DNA of 60,268 nt, from assembly GCF_009687885.1 (NCBI RefSeq), contig NZ_BLAF01000039.1, positions 50,468 to 110,735 of the forward strand, given 5' to 3'. A program made the position numbers and the translations under genes. Every line of letters begins with the position of its first letter. The stretch's first letter is position 1. The notes under the pieces are model-generated. The model ran no database searches, was not told where the DNA came from, and saw only the letters and a list, made by a program, of their open reading frames with translations. Origin of the DNA: Acrocarpospora pleiomorpha. GTDB taxonomy: Bacteria > Actinomycetota > Actinomycetes > Streptosporangiales > Streptosporangiaceae. This document shows, piece by piece, positions 23,886 through 31,327 of the stretch.

Positions 23886-24299
23886 ATGCGCGGTGAGGTC
23901 TGGTGGGTGCTTCTCGATGAGAGGCGTCCGGTGGTGCTTTTGTCGGGAGGGGAGGCGTCGGAGTTTCGGGCGATGCAGATCGTTGCCCCTGCGACCATCG
24001 ACGAGAAGCGCGGGTTTCTGGTCTTGACGGGGGAAGAGGCGCTGGATCCCGATGTGATGCGCGATCTCCCGTCCGTGGGCACTGACGTCCGGGCCGTGGG
24101 CGTGGAGGTCGGGATCGGTATTCGTGAGGGGCTTCCGTACGAAGGTGTCGTGCGTGTTGCACTTCCTCAGGACGGGCACCTGTTCTGCACGTGGCTGATC
24201 ACCCTGACCGGGGATTACTTGACCGAGCAGGCTGGGGTTCTGTCGTCTGCGAAACTCCAGCAGCTCGATCATGCCCTTCGGCTGGCCGGCATCGAATAG
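23886..24299 (+). CDS. MazF/PemK-like protein
   Basis: 137-aa protein starting at ATG 23886. The N-terminus MRGEVWWVLLDERRPVVLLS matches the start of MazF/PemK RNases (RGE-W followed by RPVV). The C-terminus LSSAKLQQLDHALRLAGIE matches their last helix. The middle is longer than in MazF (VAPATIDEKRGFLVLTGEEA), so activity is uncertain. No antitoxin gene is adjacent; the upstream YjbR-like gene is the only partner. A terminator follows. Toxin, decayed toxin or housekeeping protein are all possible. Confidence 0.65.
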   Translation: MRGEVWWVLLDERRPVVLLSGGEASEFRAMQIVAPATIDEKRGFLVLTGEEALDPDVMRDLPSVGTDVRAVGVEVGIGIREGLPYEGVVRVALPQDGHLFCTWLITLTGDYLTEQAGVLSSAKLQQLDHALRLAGIE

Positions 24300-24304
24300 C
24301 ACTA

Positions 24305-24343
24305 GGCGGTTGCGCTCTACGGCGAAACCGCCATAAGTTTTTT
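24305..24343 (+). terminator. Rho-independent terminator
   Basis: GGCGGTT (24305-24311) pairs with AACCGCC (24326-24332), followed by a six-T run (24338-24343). It lies 5 bp after the MazF-like stop. A clear T-run is rare in this window. Confidence 0.7.
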
Positions 24344-24370
24344 ACCGGTGTCGCCACGCAGGAGGCTGAA

Positions 24371-24676
24371 ATGATCATGAGGACTTGGCGCGGCTGGACA
24401 CGAGCTGAAGACGCCGACGCCTATGCCGCCTACCTGATGGAGACGGGCCACCCGGGCTACACCTCGACACCGGGCAATCAAGGCGTCACCTTCACCCGCC
24501 GCGACGACGGCGACCGGGCGGAGTTCCTGCTGATCTCCATATGGGATTCCTGGGAGGCGATCAGGGCCTTCGCCGGCCCCGATCCCGAACGCGCCGTCTT
24601 CTACCCCCAGGACGACCGCTTCCTGGTCGACCGCGAGCTGACCGTCGAACACTACGAGGTCTTTGCCACCAGCTAG
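24371..24676 (+). CDS. ABM/dimeric alpha-beta barrel family protein
   Basis: 101-aa cytosolic protein with ATG 24371 and a strong AGGAGG site. The pattern MIMRTWRGWTRAEDADAYAA, then GNQGVTFTRR, FLLISIWDSWEAIRAFAGP and a C-terminal VEHYEVFATS is that of small antibiotic-biosynthesis-monooxygenase-like proteins. The catalytic role is unknown. It is separated from the upstream pair by a terminator, so it is a single-gene unit. Confidence 0.8.
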   Translation: MIMRTWRGWTRAEDADAYAAYLMETGHPGYTSTPGNQGVTFTRRDDGDRAEFLLISIWDSWEAIRAFAGPDPERAVFYPQDDRFLVDRELTVEHYEVFATS

Positions 24677-24689
24677 CGGGAGCGACTGT

Positions 24690-25343
24690 TCACGTCGCTC
24701 GGCCATCCGGCGACCCCGTCGCGGCTAAGTGCCCCTCTTTGGCGCTCTCCGTAGCGGGGACGCGGACGGCGAGCACCAGGGCCCCCGTGGTCACGAGCAG
24801 CGAACCGATGGTGTCGGTCAGGTAGTGGGCGCCGAGATACACCCGGGCCAGCATCTGCCCGACGACCAGGACCGCTCCGACGGCCACGACGAGCTGGCTC
24901 GCCGCAGTGCCGCGGACCAGCAGGGCAGCCGCGACGACGATCGAGAGCGTCAGGCAGACGTGCCCGCTCGGGAAGCTTTCGCTGGCCAGCCTCCGCACGA
25001 GCGAGTCCGCGGCGGGCGGACGCGGCCGGGCGATGATGATCTTATAGATCGCGCCGAGGCCCCAGCCCGCGGTGATCACGATGGTGGTGCGGGCGGCGTC
25101 GATGCGGCGGCCGGTCACCAGGAGGTAAGCGGTCGCGCCGACGAGCACGATCATGCCGGCGATCGTGTTGAAGCCGAAGTTGAACCCTTGGGCGATCACG
25201 GTGAGCCACGGCGTCCGGACCGACTGGATCATCTGGTTGACGTCCAGGTCGGCGGACGTCCACGCGGACGTCTTGGCGGTGAAGCCGAGAAGCAGGGCGA
25301 GAACGAGCAGCGGCACCGCCGCCCCCAGGCGTCTGTTGATCAC
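24690..25343 (-). CDS. PAP2 family membrane phosphatase
   Basis: 217-aa integral membrane phosphatase starting at GTG 25343, which overlaps the stop of a 43-aa gene as GTGA. The three PAP2 motifs are present: KIIIARPRPP (K-x6-RP), SFPSGHVCLTL (PSGH) and ARVYLGAHYLTD (R-x5-H-x3-D). Five or six membrane helices surround them. Likely substrates are phosphatidic acid or undecaprenyl pyrophosphate. The start is set by the overlap with the small upstream gene. Confidence 0.9.
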   Translation of the reverse strand: MINRRLGAAVPLLVLALLLGFTAKTSAWTSADLDVNQMIQSVRTPWLTVIAQGFNFGFNTIAGMIVLVGATAYLLVTGRRIDAARTTIVITAGWGLGAIYKIIIARPRPPAADSLVRRLASESFPSGHVCLTLSIVVAAALLVRGTAASQLVVAVGAVLVVGQMLARVYLGAHYLTDTIGSLLVTTGALVLAVRVPATESAKEGHLAATGSPDGRAT

Positions 25344-25471
25344 TTGATGGTTCCCGTCGCAAGGTAGGCGTACCAAATGTGGCCGTCGGACAGCGAGGCG
25401 CAGCGAATCAAGCGGCGGGATCCTCTCGCAAGACGCGGCGGGTCCAGGGTGGCCACGGCGGGGTCGGTCAC
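25340..25471 (-). CDS. 43-aa small gene translationally coupled to PAP2
   Basis: GTG 25471 is preceded by AAGGAG (25484-25479) with ideal 7-nt spacing. The frame reads MTDPAVATLDPPRLARGSRR, LIRCASLSDGHIWYAYLATG and ends TIK. Its TGA overlaps the GTG of the PAP2 gene by GTGA. The excellent site and overlap argue for real translation, as a leader peptide or a small partner protein. No known family. The remaining gap to 25614 holds the divergent promoter region. Confidence 0.6.
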   Translation of the reverse strand: MTDPAVATLDPPRLARGSRRLIRCASLSDGHIWYAYLATGTIK

Positions 25472-25614
25472 GAGTGCGCTCCTTATCAGTTCTCGTCAGC
25501 GAACGAGGTGCCTGCTCTTCACCGTTCGTGAGGCTGGCACATTCCGGCCAGTTGCCTGCGCCACACCGTTCCCGGATGATCCAGGCGTGGAGTGAGGTGC
25601 GCCGGAGGGCAACG

Positions 25615-26949
25615 ATGAAAGCATTGCTGGTTTTCATGGGCGTCGCTGCGGTGGGTGCGTTGGTCGCGGTCTTCCTGATAGTGCTGAACCCGGCGGACAG
25701 CGGTCCTGGTGAGAAGCCCGTGACCGCCGCTTCGCCCGTGACCTCAGCCGCGGCCTCCGCTTCTCCCGTGGCCAGGAAGAGCGTGCTGCTGGATGTCAAG
25801 GGCGCCGTCATCGAGGAGTTCTCCGGCGACTGCGCGGACAGCGAGTATCCCTACCTCTGCCGGTATGTCAGAAAGCAGCTTCTCGCGCAGGACCCGCAGC
25901 TGCTCACCCGCGACGGCCTGATGATCCAGACGACGATTGACCAGCGGCTGCAGCGGGTGGCGCAGCGGGCCATCGACGCCCATGTCCACCGCGACGACCC
26001 GCAGGTCGCCACCCAGGTCATGATCGTCCCAGGCGAAGGCGCCATCAGGACCATGGCCACCAGCCATGGGGATGCCGACGGGCTTGCCTTCCCGCAGGGC
26101 ACGACCGCGATGCCCTACACCCTGACCGCCGCGCTCGCCGCCGGTCTGCGGTACGACGACGGCTTCCCCATCTCGGACGAGTACAGCGCCCAGAGCGACG
26201 ACACGTTCAGGAACTGCGCGAACCAGGCTGCCGGCGATAGGGACCTCATCGTCTTCAACAAGGAGAAGGACGGGAACCGGTTCGTCACCCTGCGATCGGG
26301 CACCCTAGGCGCGGTGAACACGTTCTACCTGCGCTTGGAGGAGAAGGTCGGCCTGTGCGAGACCGTCAGGATGGCCGAGCGGCTCGGGCTCAGAAGCGCC
26401 GACGGGACACCGCTCCGGGAGGTGCAGACGTTCACGCTGGGCGTCATCGGAGTCGACCCAATCTCGGTGGCCAACTCGTACGCGAGCCTGGCCGCCCGCG
26501 GCCGCTTCTGCGAGCCGACGGTGATCACGGAGGTCCGCGACGGCTCAGGTGCCCCGCGCCCCTTCCCGCCGCGCTGCCGGCAGGTCCTGGACCCGGCGGT
26601 CGCCGACGCGGTCACCGGAGTGCTGTCGGACGTCCTGGCGAGGAGCGCGCTCAAGGGCGTCGGCCGCGAAGCGGCGGGCATGCCCGGCACGGCCGACGGC
26701 TACTTCGCCGCCTGGTACGCCGGTTACACCCCCGGCCTGGCCTCCGCCGTCAGCCTCGGCGACCCTCGCAGCGTGTATAAGTACGACCTGGTCGACGTCA
26801 CCATCGGCGGCCGCCACTACCCGCAGGTAGTCGGCACGTCGATTCCCGGCCTGATCTGGAAGGAGTCGATGGCCGAGGCGGTGCGAGGGACCCGGAAGAC
26901 CGGCTTCACCCGGCCGGACGCCGAACGCTTCGGCGCCTGCCCGAACTGA
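25615..26949 (+). CDS. Catalytically degenerate penicillin-binding-protein transpeptidase homologue
   Basis: 444-aa membrane-anchored protein: ATG 25615 after GGAGGGC, then a single N-terminal helix and an Ala/Ser/Pro linker. From about residue 75 it follows the class A PBP pattern (YPYLCRYVRKQLL, LMIQTTIDQRLQRVAQRAID) but lacks any GT51 domain. All three penicilloyl-serine motifs are changed. The SxxK box (GSTFK in active enzymes) is G162-T-T-A-M166. The SxN box is A233-V-N235. The KTG box is M356-P-G358 within AAGMPGTADGYFAAWYAGYT. Flanking residues are well kept, so this is a pseudoenzyme rather than a random pseudogene. Several extra Cys are present. It may bind wall intermediates or regulate an active PBP; that is inference. 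Confidence 0.8.
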   Translation: MKALLVFMGVAAVGALVAVFLIVLNPADSGPGEKPVTAASPVTSAAASASPVARKSVLLDVKGAVIEEFSGDCADSEYPYLCRYVRKQLLAQDPQLLTRDGLMIQTTIDQRLQRVAQRAIDAHVHRDDPQVATQVMIVPGEGAIRTMATSHGDADGLAFPQGTTAMPYTLTAALAAGLRYDDGFPISDEYSAQSDDTFRNCANQAAGDRDLIVFNKEKDGNRFVTLRSGTLGAVNTFYLRLEEKVGLCETVRMAERLGLRSADGTPLREVQTFTLGVIGVDPISVANSYASLAARGRFCEPTVITEVRDGSGAPRPFPPRCRQVLDPAVADAVTGVLSDVLARSALKGVGREAAGMPGTADGYFAAWYAGYTPGLASAVSLGDPRSVYKYDLVDVTIGGRHYPQVVGTSIPGLIWKESMAEAVRGTRKTGFTRPDAERFGACPN

Positions 26950-27784
26950 CCGCCGCCCCGGGGATCCCTAGTTCAGCGTTTGAGAGTAACGCGTGCCCTT
27001 CACTGCGGAATAACGCGTACGCCGCCTCTCGGACGGCGATGTCCTTCACCTTGTCGACGAACTCATCCGGAGAGTCGCCACACAGCTTCTTGAGAGCGGC
27101 GGAGGAGTCGAGCAAACGGGCGATCAACTCTCGCTGGCTTTCGAGCGGGTAGGGCACGCCATCGGCCCCGGCCAGACAGCCGTGTTTGCCGACGTAGATG
27201 TGGCAACCATGCAGCCGTACGCCCGAAACGAGCGTCACGGGGTGGACGTCGTCGGGCACCGGACGCCGGTTGTAGTTGGGTTCGGAGGCGTCCAGCACCT
27301 CCAACTGCGCGCCGTCGAGCCACAAGACGAACAAGCGGGAGACCACACCCGGCACGGTCACGGGAACGGCGGGCAGGTAGCCATACATGTTGATGTGAGC
27401 GGACACGCCCGGCGCGATGCCGTACACGTCGGCCAGCGTCAAGGGGATCACTGGCCGGACGCGCTGGTCGACGAACTTCCGGTAGAGCTGGCCGGGGGCG
27501 GCGTTGGAGCCCACCGCGATCACCCGGTGGCGCCGGTCGAGGGGTTCGGCGCCGAGACGGGCAAGGTACTCGTCGAGCCGTACTTCTCCGCCGAGAGTCC
27601 AGGCCGCCACCGGCTCCCCATCAACCGCGCGAAGCGGGACATAGTGCTCCCCGGAGAAAACGCCTGATGTCGGGGGTAAGCGTCCCGGATAGGTGAGGGG
27701 GTGCGTCATCGGATCCTTGGCGAACAGTTCGGCTAGAGCACGTTCCAACTCGCCTCCAGTCGGTCGCCGAACGAGACCCCGCAC
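26906..27784 (-). CDS. Hypothetical protein with gamma-glutamylcyclotransferase-like motif
   Basis: 292-aa soluble protein. Two starts are possible: GTG 27784 or ATG 27709 with AAGGAT before it; the shorter gives 267 aa. The core reads HRVIAVGSNAAPGQLYRKF, like the Y-G-S-N loop of the cyclotransferase fold. Later landmarks are GVSAHINMYGYLPAVPV and LEVLDASEPNYNRRPVPDDV, also reminiscent of that fold. I am not sure of the family and assign no reaction. It overlaps the end of the convergent PBP-like gene by 44 bp. Confidence 0.6.
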   Translation of the reverse strand: MRGLVRRPTGGELERALAELFAKDPMTHPLTYPGRLPPTSGVFSGEHYVPLRAVDGEPVAAWTLGGEVRLDEYLARLGAEPLDRRHRVIAVGSNAAPGQLYRKFVDQRVRPVIPLTLADVYGIAPGVSAHINMYGYLPAVPVTVPGVVSRLFVLWLDGAQLEVLDASEPNYNRRPVPDDVHPVTLVSGVRLHGCHIYVGKHGCLAGADGVPYPLESQRELIARLLDSSAALKKLCGDSPDEFVDKVKDIAVREAAYALFRSEGHALLSNAELGIPGAAVSSGRRRSVRRPAG

Positions 27785-27876
27785 CCTAGTGCCCCGGTCA
27801 AAAGGCTGTCCACACTATGACGTAGCATGTTCCCTACAATTCCGACATGAAATACATGCTTAACCGGAGACCCCCG

Positions 27877-28890
27877 ATGAAACTGCCCCGTGCCCTCGCG
27901 ACCCTCACTACCGCATCTCTCCTCGTCGCCGGGCTGGTCTCCTGCGGCAGCGACCCGAGCGACCAGAACACCGCCGAGACCGCGCCGCTCCGCAAGATCC
28001 AGGTCTCCCTCGACTGGACGCCGAACACCAACCACACCGGTCTGTACGTGGCCAAGGCCAAGGGGTTCTACGCGCAGCACGGCCTCGACGTCGAGATCAT
28101 CCAGCCGGGCGACGCCGACCCCTCCGCCCTGGTCGCCGCGGACAAGGTCCCCTTCGCGGTCGGCTACCAGGAGGCGCTGACCCAGGCGCGCTCGCAGGGC
28201 GCCCCGCTGGTCTCCATCGCCGCGATCATCCAGCACAACACCTCCGGCTTCGCCTCGCCCAAGGACCGCGCGCTCACCCGCCCCGCCCAGTACGCCGGCA
28301 AGACCTACGGTTCCTTCGGCGGCCCCATCGAGGAACCCCTGCTCCAGACGATCGTCAAGGCCGACGGCGGCGACCCGGCCACGATCAAGACGGTCAACGT
28401 GGGCGACGCCGACTTCTTCGCCGCCACCAGAAAGGGCATCGACTTCACCTGGATCTTCTATGCCTGGACGGGCATCGAAGCCGAACTACGCGGCGAACCG
28501 GTCAACATCCAGTACGTCAAGGACTACGACAAAGCACTCGACTTCTACACCCCGATCCTCATCACCAACGAGACGCGGATCAGCCAGGACCCCACCCTCG
28601 TCAAGGATTTCCTCGCCGCGACCTCCGAGGGCTACACCTACGCCGCCGCCAACGCCGCCGAGTCCGCCGACATCCTGCTGACCGCCGCACCGGATCTCGA
28701 CGCCCAACTGGTGAAGAAGAGCCAGGAGTGGCTCAGCCCGCGGTACCGGGACGACGCGCCGCGCTGGGGCCAGCAGAACCCGCGGATCTGGTCGGACTTC
28801 TCGGCCTGGCTGTACCAGCAGAAGGTGCTCACCGTCGAAGTGGACCCGGCCAAGGCGTTCACGAACGACTTCCTGCCCGCCAATGGCTGA
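27877..28890 (+). CDS. NMT1/SsuA-type ABC transporter substrate-binding lipoprotein
   Basis: First gene of a seven-gene operon. ATG 27877 has CCGGAGA upstream; an alternative ATG at 27847 lies just after a good -10 box (TACAAT, 27835-27840) and could be a leaderless start. From 27877 the protein has a lipobox LVSCG with Cys23, then the family signature IQVSLDWTPNTNHTGLYVAK and GFYAQHGLDVEI. Length 337 aa is normal. NMT1/SsuA-like proteins bind sulfonates, pyrimidine precursors or similar small molecules. The downstream monooxygenase and rhodanese favour an organosulfur ligand. No TPP riboswitch was seen in the 92-bp upstream gap. Confidence 0.88.
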   Translation: MKLPRALATLTTASLLVAGLVSCGSDPSDQNTAETAPLRKIQVSLDWTPNTNHTGLYVAKAKGFYAQHGLDVEIIQPGDADPSALVAADKVPFAVGYQEALTQARSQGAPLVSIAAIIQHNTSGFASPKDRALTRPAQYAGKTYGSFGGPIEEPLLQTIVKADGGDPATIKTVNVGDADFFAATRKGIDFTWIFYAWTGIEAELRGEPVNIQYVKDYDKALDFYTPILITNETRISQDPTLVKDFLAATSEGYTYAAANAAESADILLTAAPDLDAQLVKKSQEWLSPRYRDDAPRWGQQNPRIWSDFSAWLYQQKVLTVEVDPAKAFTNDFLPANG

Positions 28891-29638
28891 AACGCGTCGC
28901 TGGTTTCCGCCTCTCGCCGCAGTCGTGCTGATCCTGACGGCCTGGCAGCTCTTCACCGTCCTGTCGGGGATCGACAGGTGGCTGCTGCCGAGCCCGGCCG
29001 ACATCGTGGCGGCGGGCGAGGCCGACCGCCTCTCGCTGGCCGGTCACACGCTCGCCACCGTACGGCTGACGCTGCTCGGCTTCTCGGCGGGCGTGGCCAC
29101 CGGCCTGCTGGTCGCGGTGGTGCTGCACGTCGTGCCGGTGCTGCGCGCGGCGGTCTACCCCCTGCTCGTGGTCAGCCAGAACATCCCCACGATCGCGCTC
29201 GCCCCGCTGCTGGTGGTCTGGCTGGGTTTCGGGGTGCTGCCCAAGGTCATCGTGATCGTCCTGGTCTGCTTCTTCCCGGTCGCCGTCGCCACGCTGGACG
29301 GCCTGGCCAGGACCGACCCGGTGACGACGAACTACCTGCGGATGAGCGGGGCCAACCGGCGGCAGCTCTTCACCAAGCTGGAGTTCCCGAACGCGCTCCC
29401 CGCCGTGTTCTCCGGCCTCAAGATCGCGGCGACGTACAGCGTCTTCGGGGCGATCATCTCCGAGTGGCTGGGCAGCGACCAGGGGATCGGCCGCTACATG
29501 ATCATTCAGAAGTCGGCCTTCCGCGCCGACCGCATGTTCGTCTCGATCGCGATCGTCGTGCTGGTCAGCCTGCTGATCTTCGGCGCGGTCGTGCTGCTGG
29601 AAAGGATTCTGGTACGTGGCCGACCCAGGCGTGACTAG
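28883..29638 (+). CDS. ABC transporter permease (SsuC/TauC/ThiX type)
   Basis: 251-aa inner membrane permease with about six helices, overlapping the binding-protein gene by 8 nt. The EAA cytoplasmic loop is visible as TNYLRMSGANRRQLFTKLEF followed by PNALPAVFSGLKIA. It opens with a hydrophobic helix WFPPLAAVVLILTAWQLFTV and lacks a signal cleavage site. It pairs with the ATPase that starts 23 nt before its end. Confidence 0.92.
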   Translation: MAETRRWFPPLAAVVLILTAWQLFTVLSGIDRWLLPSPADIVAAGEADRLSLAGHTLATVRLTLLGFSAGVATGLLVAVVLHVVPVLRAAVYPLLVVSQNIPTIALAPLLVVWLGFGVLPKVIVIVLVCFFPVAVATLDGLARTDPVTTNYLRMSGANRRQLFTKLEFPNALPAVFSGLKIAATYSVFGAIISEWLGSDQGIGRYMIIQKSAFRADRMFVSIAIVVLVSLLIFGAVVLLERILVRGRPRRD

Positions 29639-30416
29639 CGGGTCGACGCTCGCCCTCGAGGTGAGCGGCGTGTCCAAGTCCTTCCGCCGCGGCCGGGAGA
29701 CGCTCCCGGTCCTGGTCGACATCTCCCTCCGGGTGGAGAACGGGGAGTTCGTGTCGATCGTGGGACCGTCGGGCGGCGGGAAGAGCACCCTGTTCCACAT
29801 CGTCGGCGGGCTGCTGGCGGCTGACCGGGGAACCGTACGCGTCGGCGGGCAGGACGCCGCCGGCCGCCGCGGGCTGATCGGCTACATGCCCCAGCAGCCC
29901 GCGCTCCTCCCCTGGCGCACCATCGAGGACAACGTGGTGCTGGCCAGGGAGATCGCCGGGGAGCCCCGCCTCGGGTCCAGCGCGCTCGCCCGCGAATGGC
30001 TGGCCAAGGCCGGCCTGGACGGCTTCGCGTCGGCCTACCCGCACACCCTCTCCGGCGGCATGCAGCAGCGGGTCGCCTTCCTGCGCGCGCTGCTCAGCGA
30101 CCACGAACTGCTCCTGCTGGACGAGCCGTTCAGCGCGCTGGACGCCATCCTCCGCGTCGACATGCACCGCTGGCTCCTCGACATCTGGGAGGAGAACCGC
30201 CGCTCCATCCTGTTCATCACGCACAACGTCGAGGAGGCGCTGCTGCTGTCCTCGACCGTGTACGTGTTCACCGGGCGACCGGCCACCGTGCTGGAACGGG
30301 TCGAGGTGCCCTTCGCCCGTCCCCGCCTCGACGAGGTGCTCGACGACCCCGAGTTCATCCGGCTGAAGCGCCGACTGACCCACCTGCTCAAACACGATCC
30401 AAGGCAAGCAAGATGA
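29616..30416 (+). CDS. ABC transporter ATPase (SsuB/TauB type)
   Basis: 266-aa cytoplasmic ATPase starting at GTG 29616 inside the permease gene. Walker A GPSGGGKST, Q-loop YMPQQPALLPW, signature LSGGMQQRVAFLRALL, Walker B LLLLDEPFSALD and switch FITHNVEEAL are all intact. The nitrate/sulfonate/taurine subfamily is indicated by the permease and binding protein. Its stop overlaps the next ATG (ATGA). Confidence 0.94.
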   Translation: MADPGVTSGSTLALEVSGVSKSFRRGRETLPVLVDISLRVENGEFVSIVGPSGGGKSTLFHIVGGLLAADRGTVRVGGQDAAGRRGLIGYMPQQPALLPWRTIEDNVVLAREIAGEPRLGSSALAREWLAKAGLDGFASAYPHTLSGGMQQRVAFLRALLSDHELLLLDEPFSALDAILRVDMHRWLLDIWEENRRSILFITHNVEEALLLSSTVYVFTGRPATVLERVEVPFARPRLDEVLDDPEFIRLKRRLTHLLKHDPRQAR

Positions 30417-31327
30417 CCCACCTGCGCGTAATGCTGGAATATTTCCATCCATGGACGAACGCGGCCGGTTTCTACGTCGCCAGTAGCGCGGGGTGGTACC
30501 GCGAGGCCGGCTTCGACGTCGAGATCACTGTGCATGACCCGCTGCGCGGCGACACGCTGGCCCACCTGTCGCGCGGCGAGGCGCACTTCGGCGTCTTCCC
30601 GACCAACCGCCTGCTCGTACGGCACGCGGCCGGCGAGGACCTGAAAGCCGTCGCGGCGATCAACCATCGCGGCATGGAGACCATCCAGACCATCACCGGC
30701 CTCGGCATCGAGCGCCCGCGCGACCTGGCCGGGAAGCGGCTCGCGCTCAACCCGACCCCCCGCGGCGTGGCCATGGTCCGCCACCTCGTGGCCGCGGACG
30801 GCGGCGATGCGGACTCCCTCGTCCTGGTGAACAGTGGTTCCCGCGAGCTCAGCGTCGACGACATCGCGGCGGGCGAGGTCGACGCCACGTTCGGCGGGTA
30901 CTGGGCGTGGGACGCCCTCATGGGCGACCTGCCACGGGACCGGAGGGTGATGTGGCCGGTCGACGAGATCGGCGTGCCGCCGTACCACAGCTACCTGCTG
31001 GGTGTGGGACCCGCGCTGGGGGACGAGCTGGTCCGGGAATTCCTGGCGGTCACCGAGCGGGGGTACCGCACGGCCATCGAGGAGCCGGGCCTGGCCCTGG
31101 CGATCCTGGACCGGGTGATCCCGTACTTTCCCCGGAAGCTGCTGGCCCGCTCGCTCGAACTCATCGCGCCCACCTGGACGCACGGCGGCCGATGGGGTGA
31201 GGTCCGGGACGAGCTCATGCGGTCATACGCCGGGTGGCTGGCCGCCAACGGTGTGCTTGCCACGGCCGACGGCTGGGCGGACGCCGTCCGGACCGATCTC
31301 CTGCCGGATGCGGCGGTCTCCCGATGA
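30413..31327 (+). CDS. Second NMT1/THI5-like protein, lacking a signal peptide
   Basis: 304-aa protein that opens directly with the family fold, MTHLRVMLEYFHPWTNAAGF and YREAGFDVEITV, with no signal sequence or lipobox. The rest (VFPTNRLLVRHAAG, GIERPRDLAGKRLALN, DDIAAGEVDATFGGYWAWDA) follows periplasmic-type binding proteins. Overlap with the ATPase stop (ATGA) fixes the start. Either the protein binds the substrate inside the cell or it has become an enzyme, as in THI5-type pyrimidine synthases; the His/Cys metal motif of THI5 was not seen. Function is open. Confidence 0.8.
   Translation: MTHLRVMLEYFHPWTNAAGFYVASSAGWYREAGFDVEITVHDPLRGDTLAHLSRGEAHFGVFPTNRLLVRHAAGEDLKAVAAINHRGMETIQTITGLGIERPRDLAGKRLALNPTPRGVAMVRHLVAADGGDADSLVLVNSGSRELSVDDIAAGEVDATFGGYWAWDALMGDLPRDRRVMWPVDEIGVPPYHSYLLGVGPALGDELVREFLAVTERGYRTAIEEPGLALAILDRVIPYFPRKLLARSLELIAPTWTHGGRWGEVRDELMRSYAGWLAANGVLATADGWADAVRTDLLPDAAVSR

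Noticed and set aside
27785..27876. TPP riboswitch before the NMT1/ThiY-like gene
   Set aside because: The gap is too short and the conserved CUGAGA and ACCUGA-type elements are not present.
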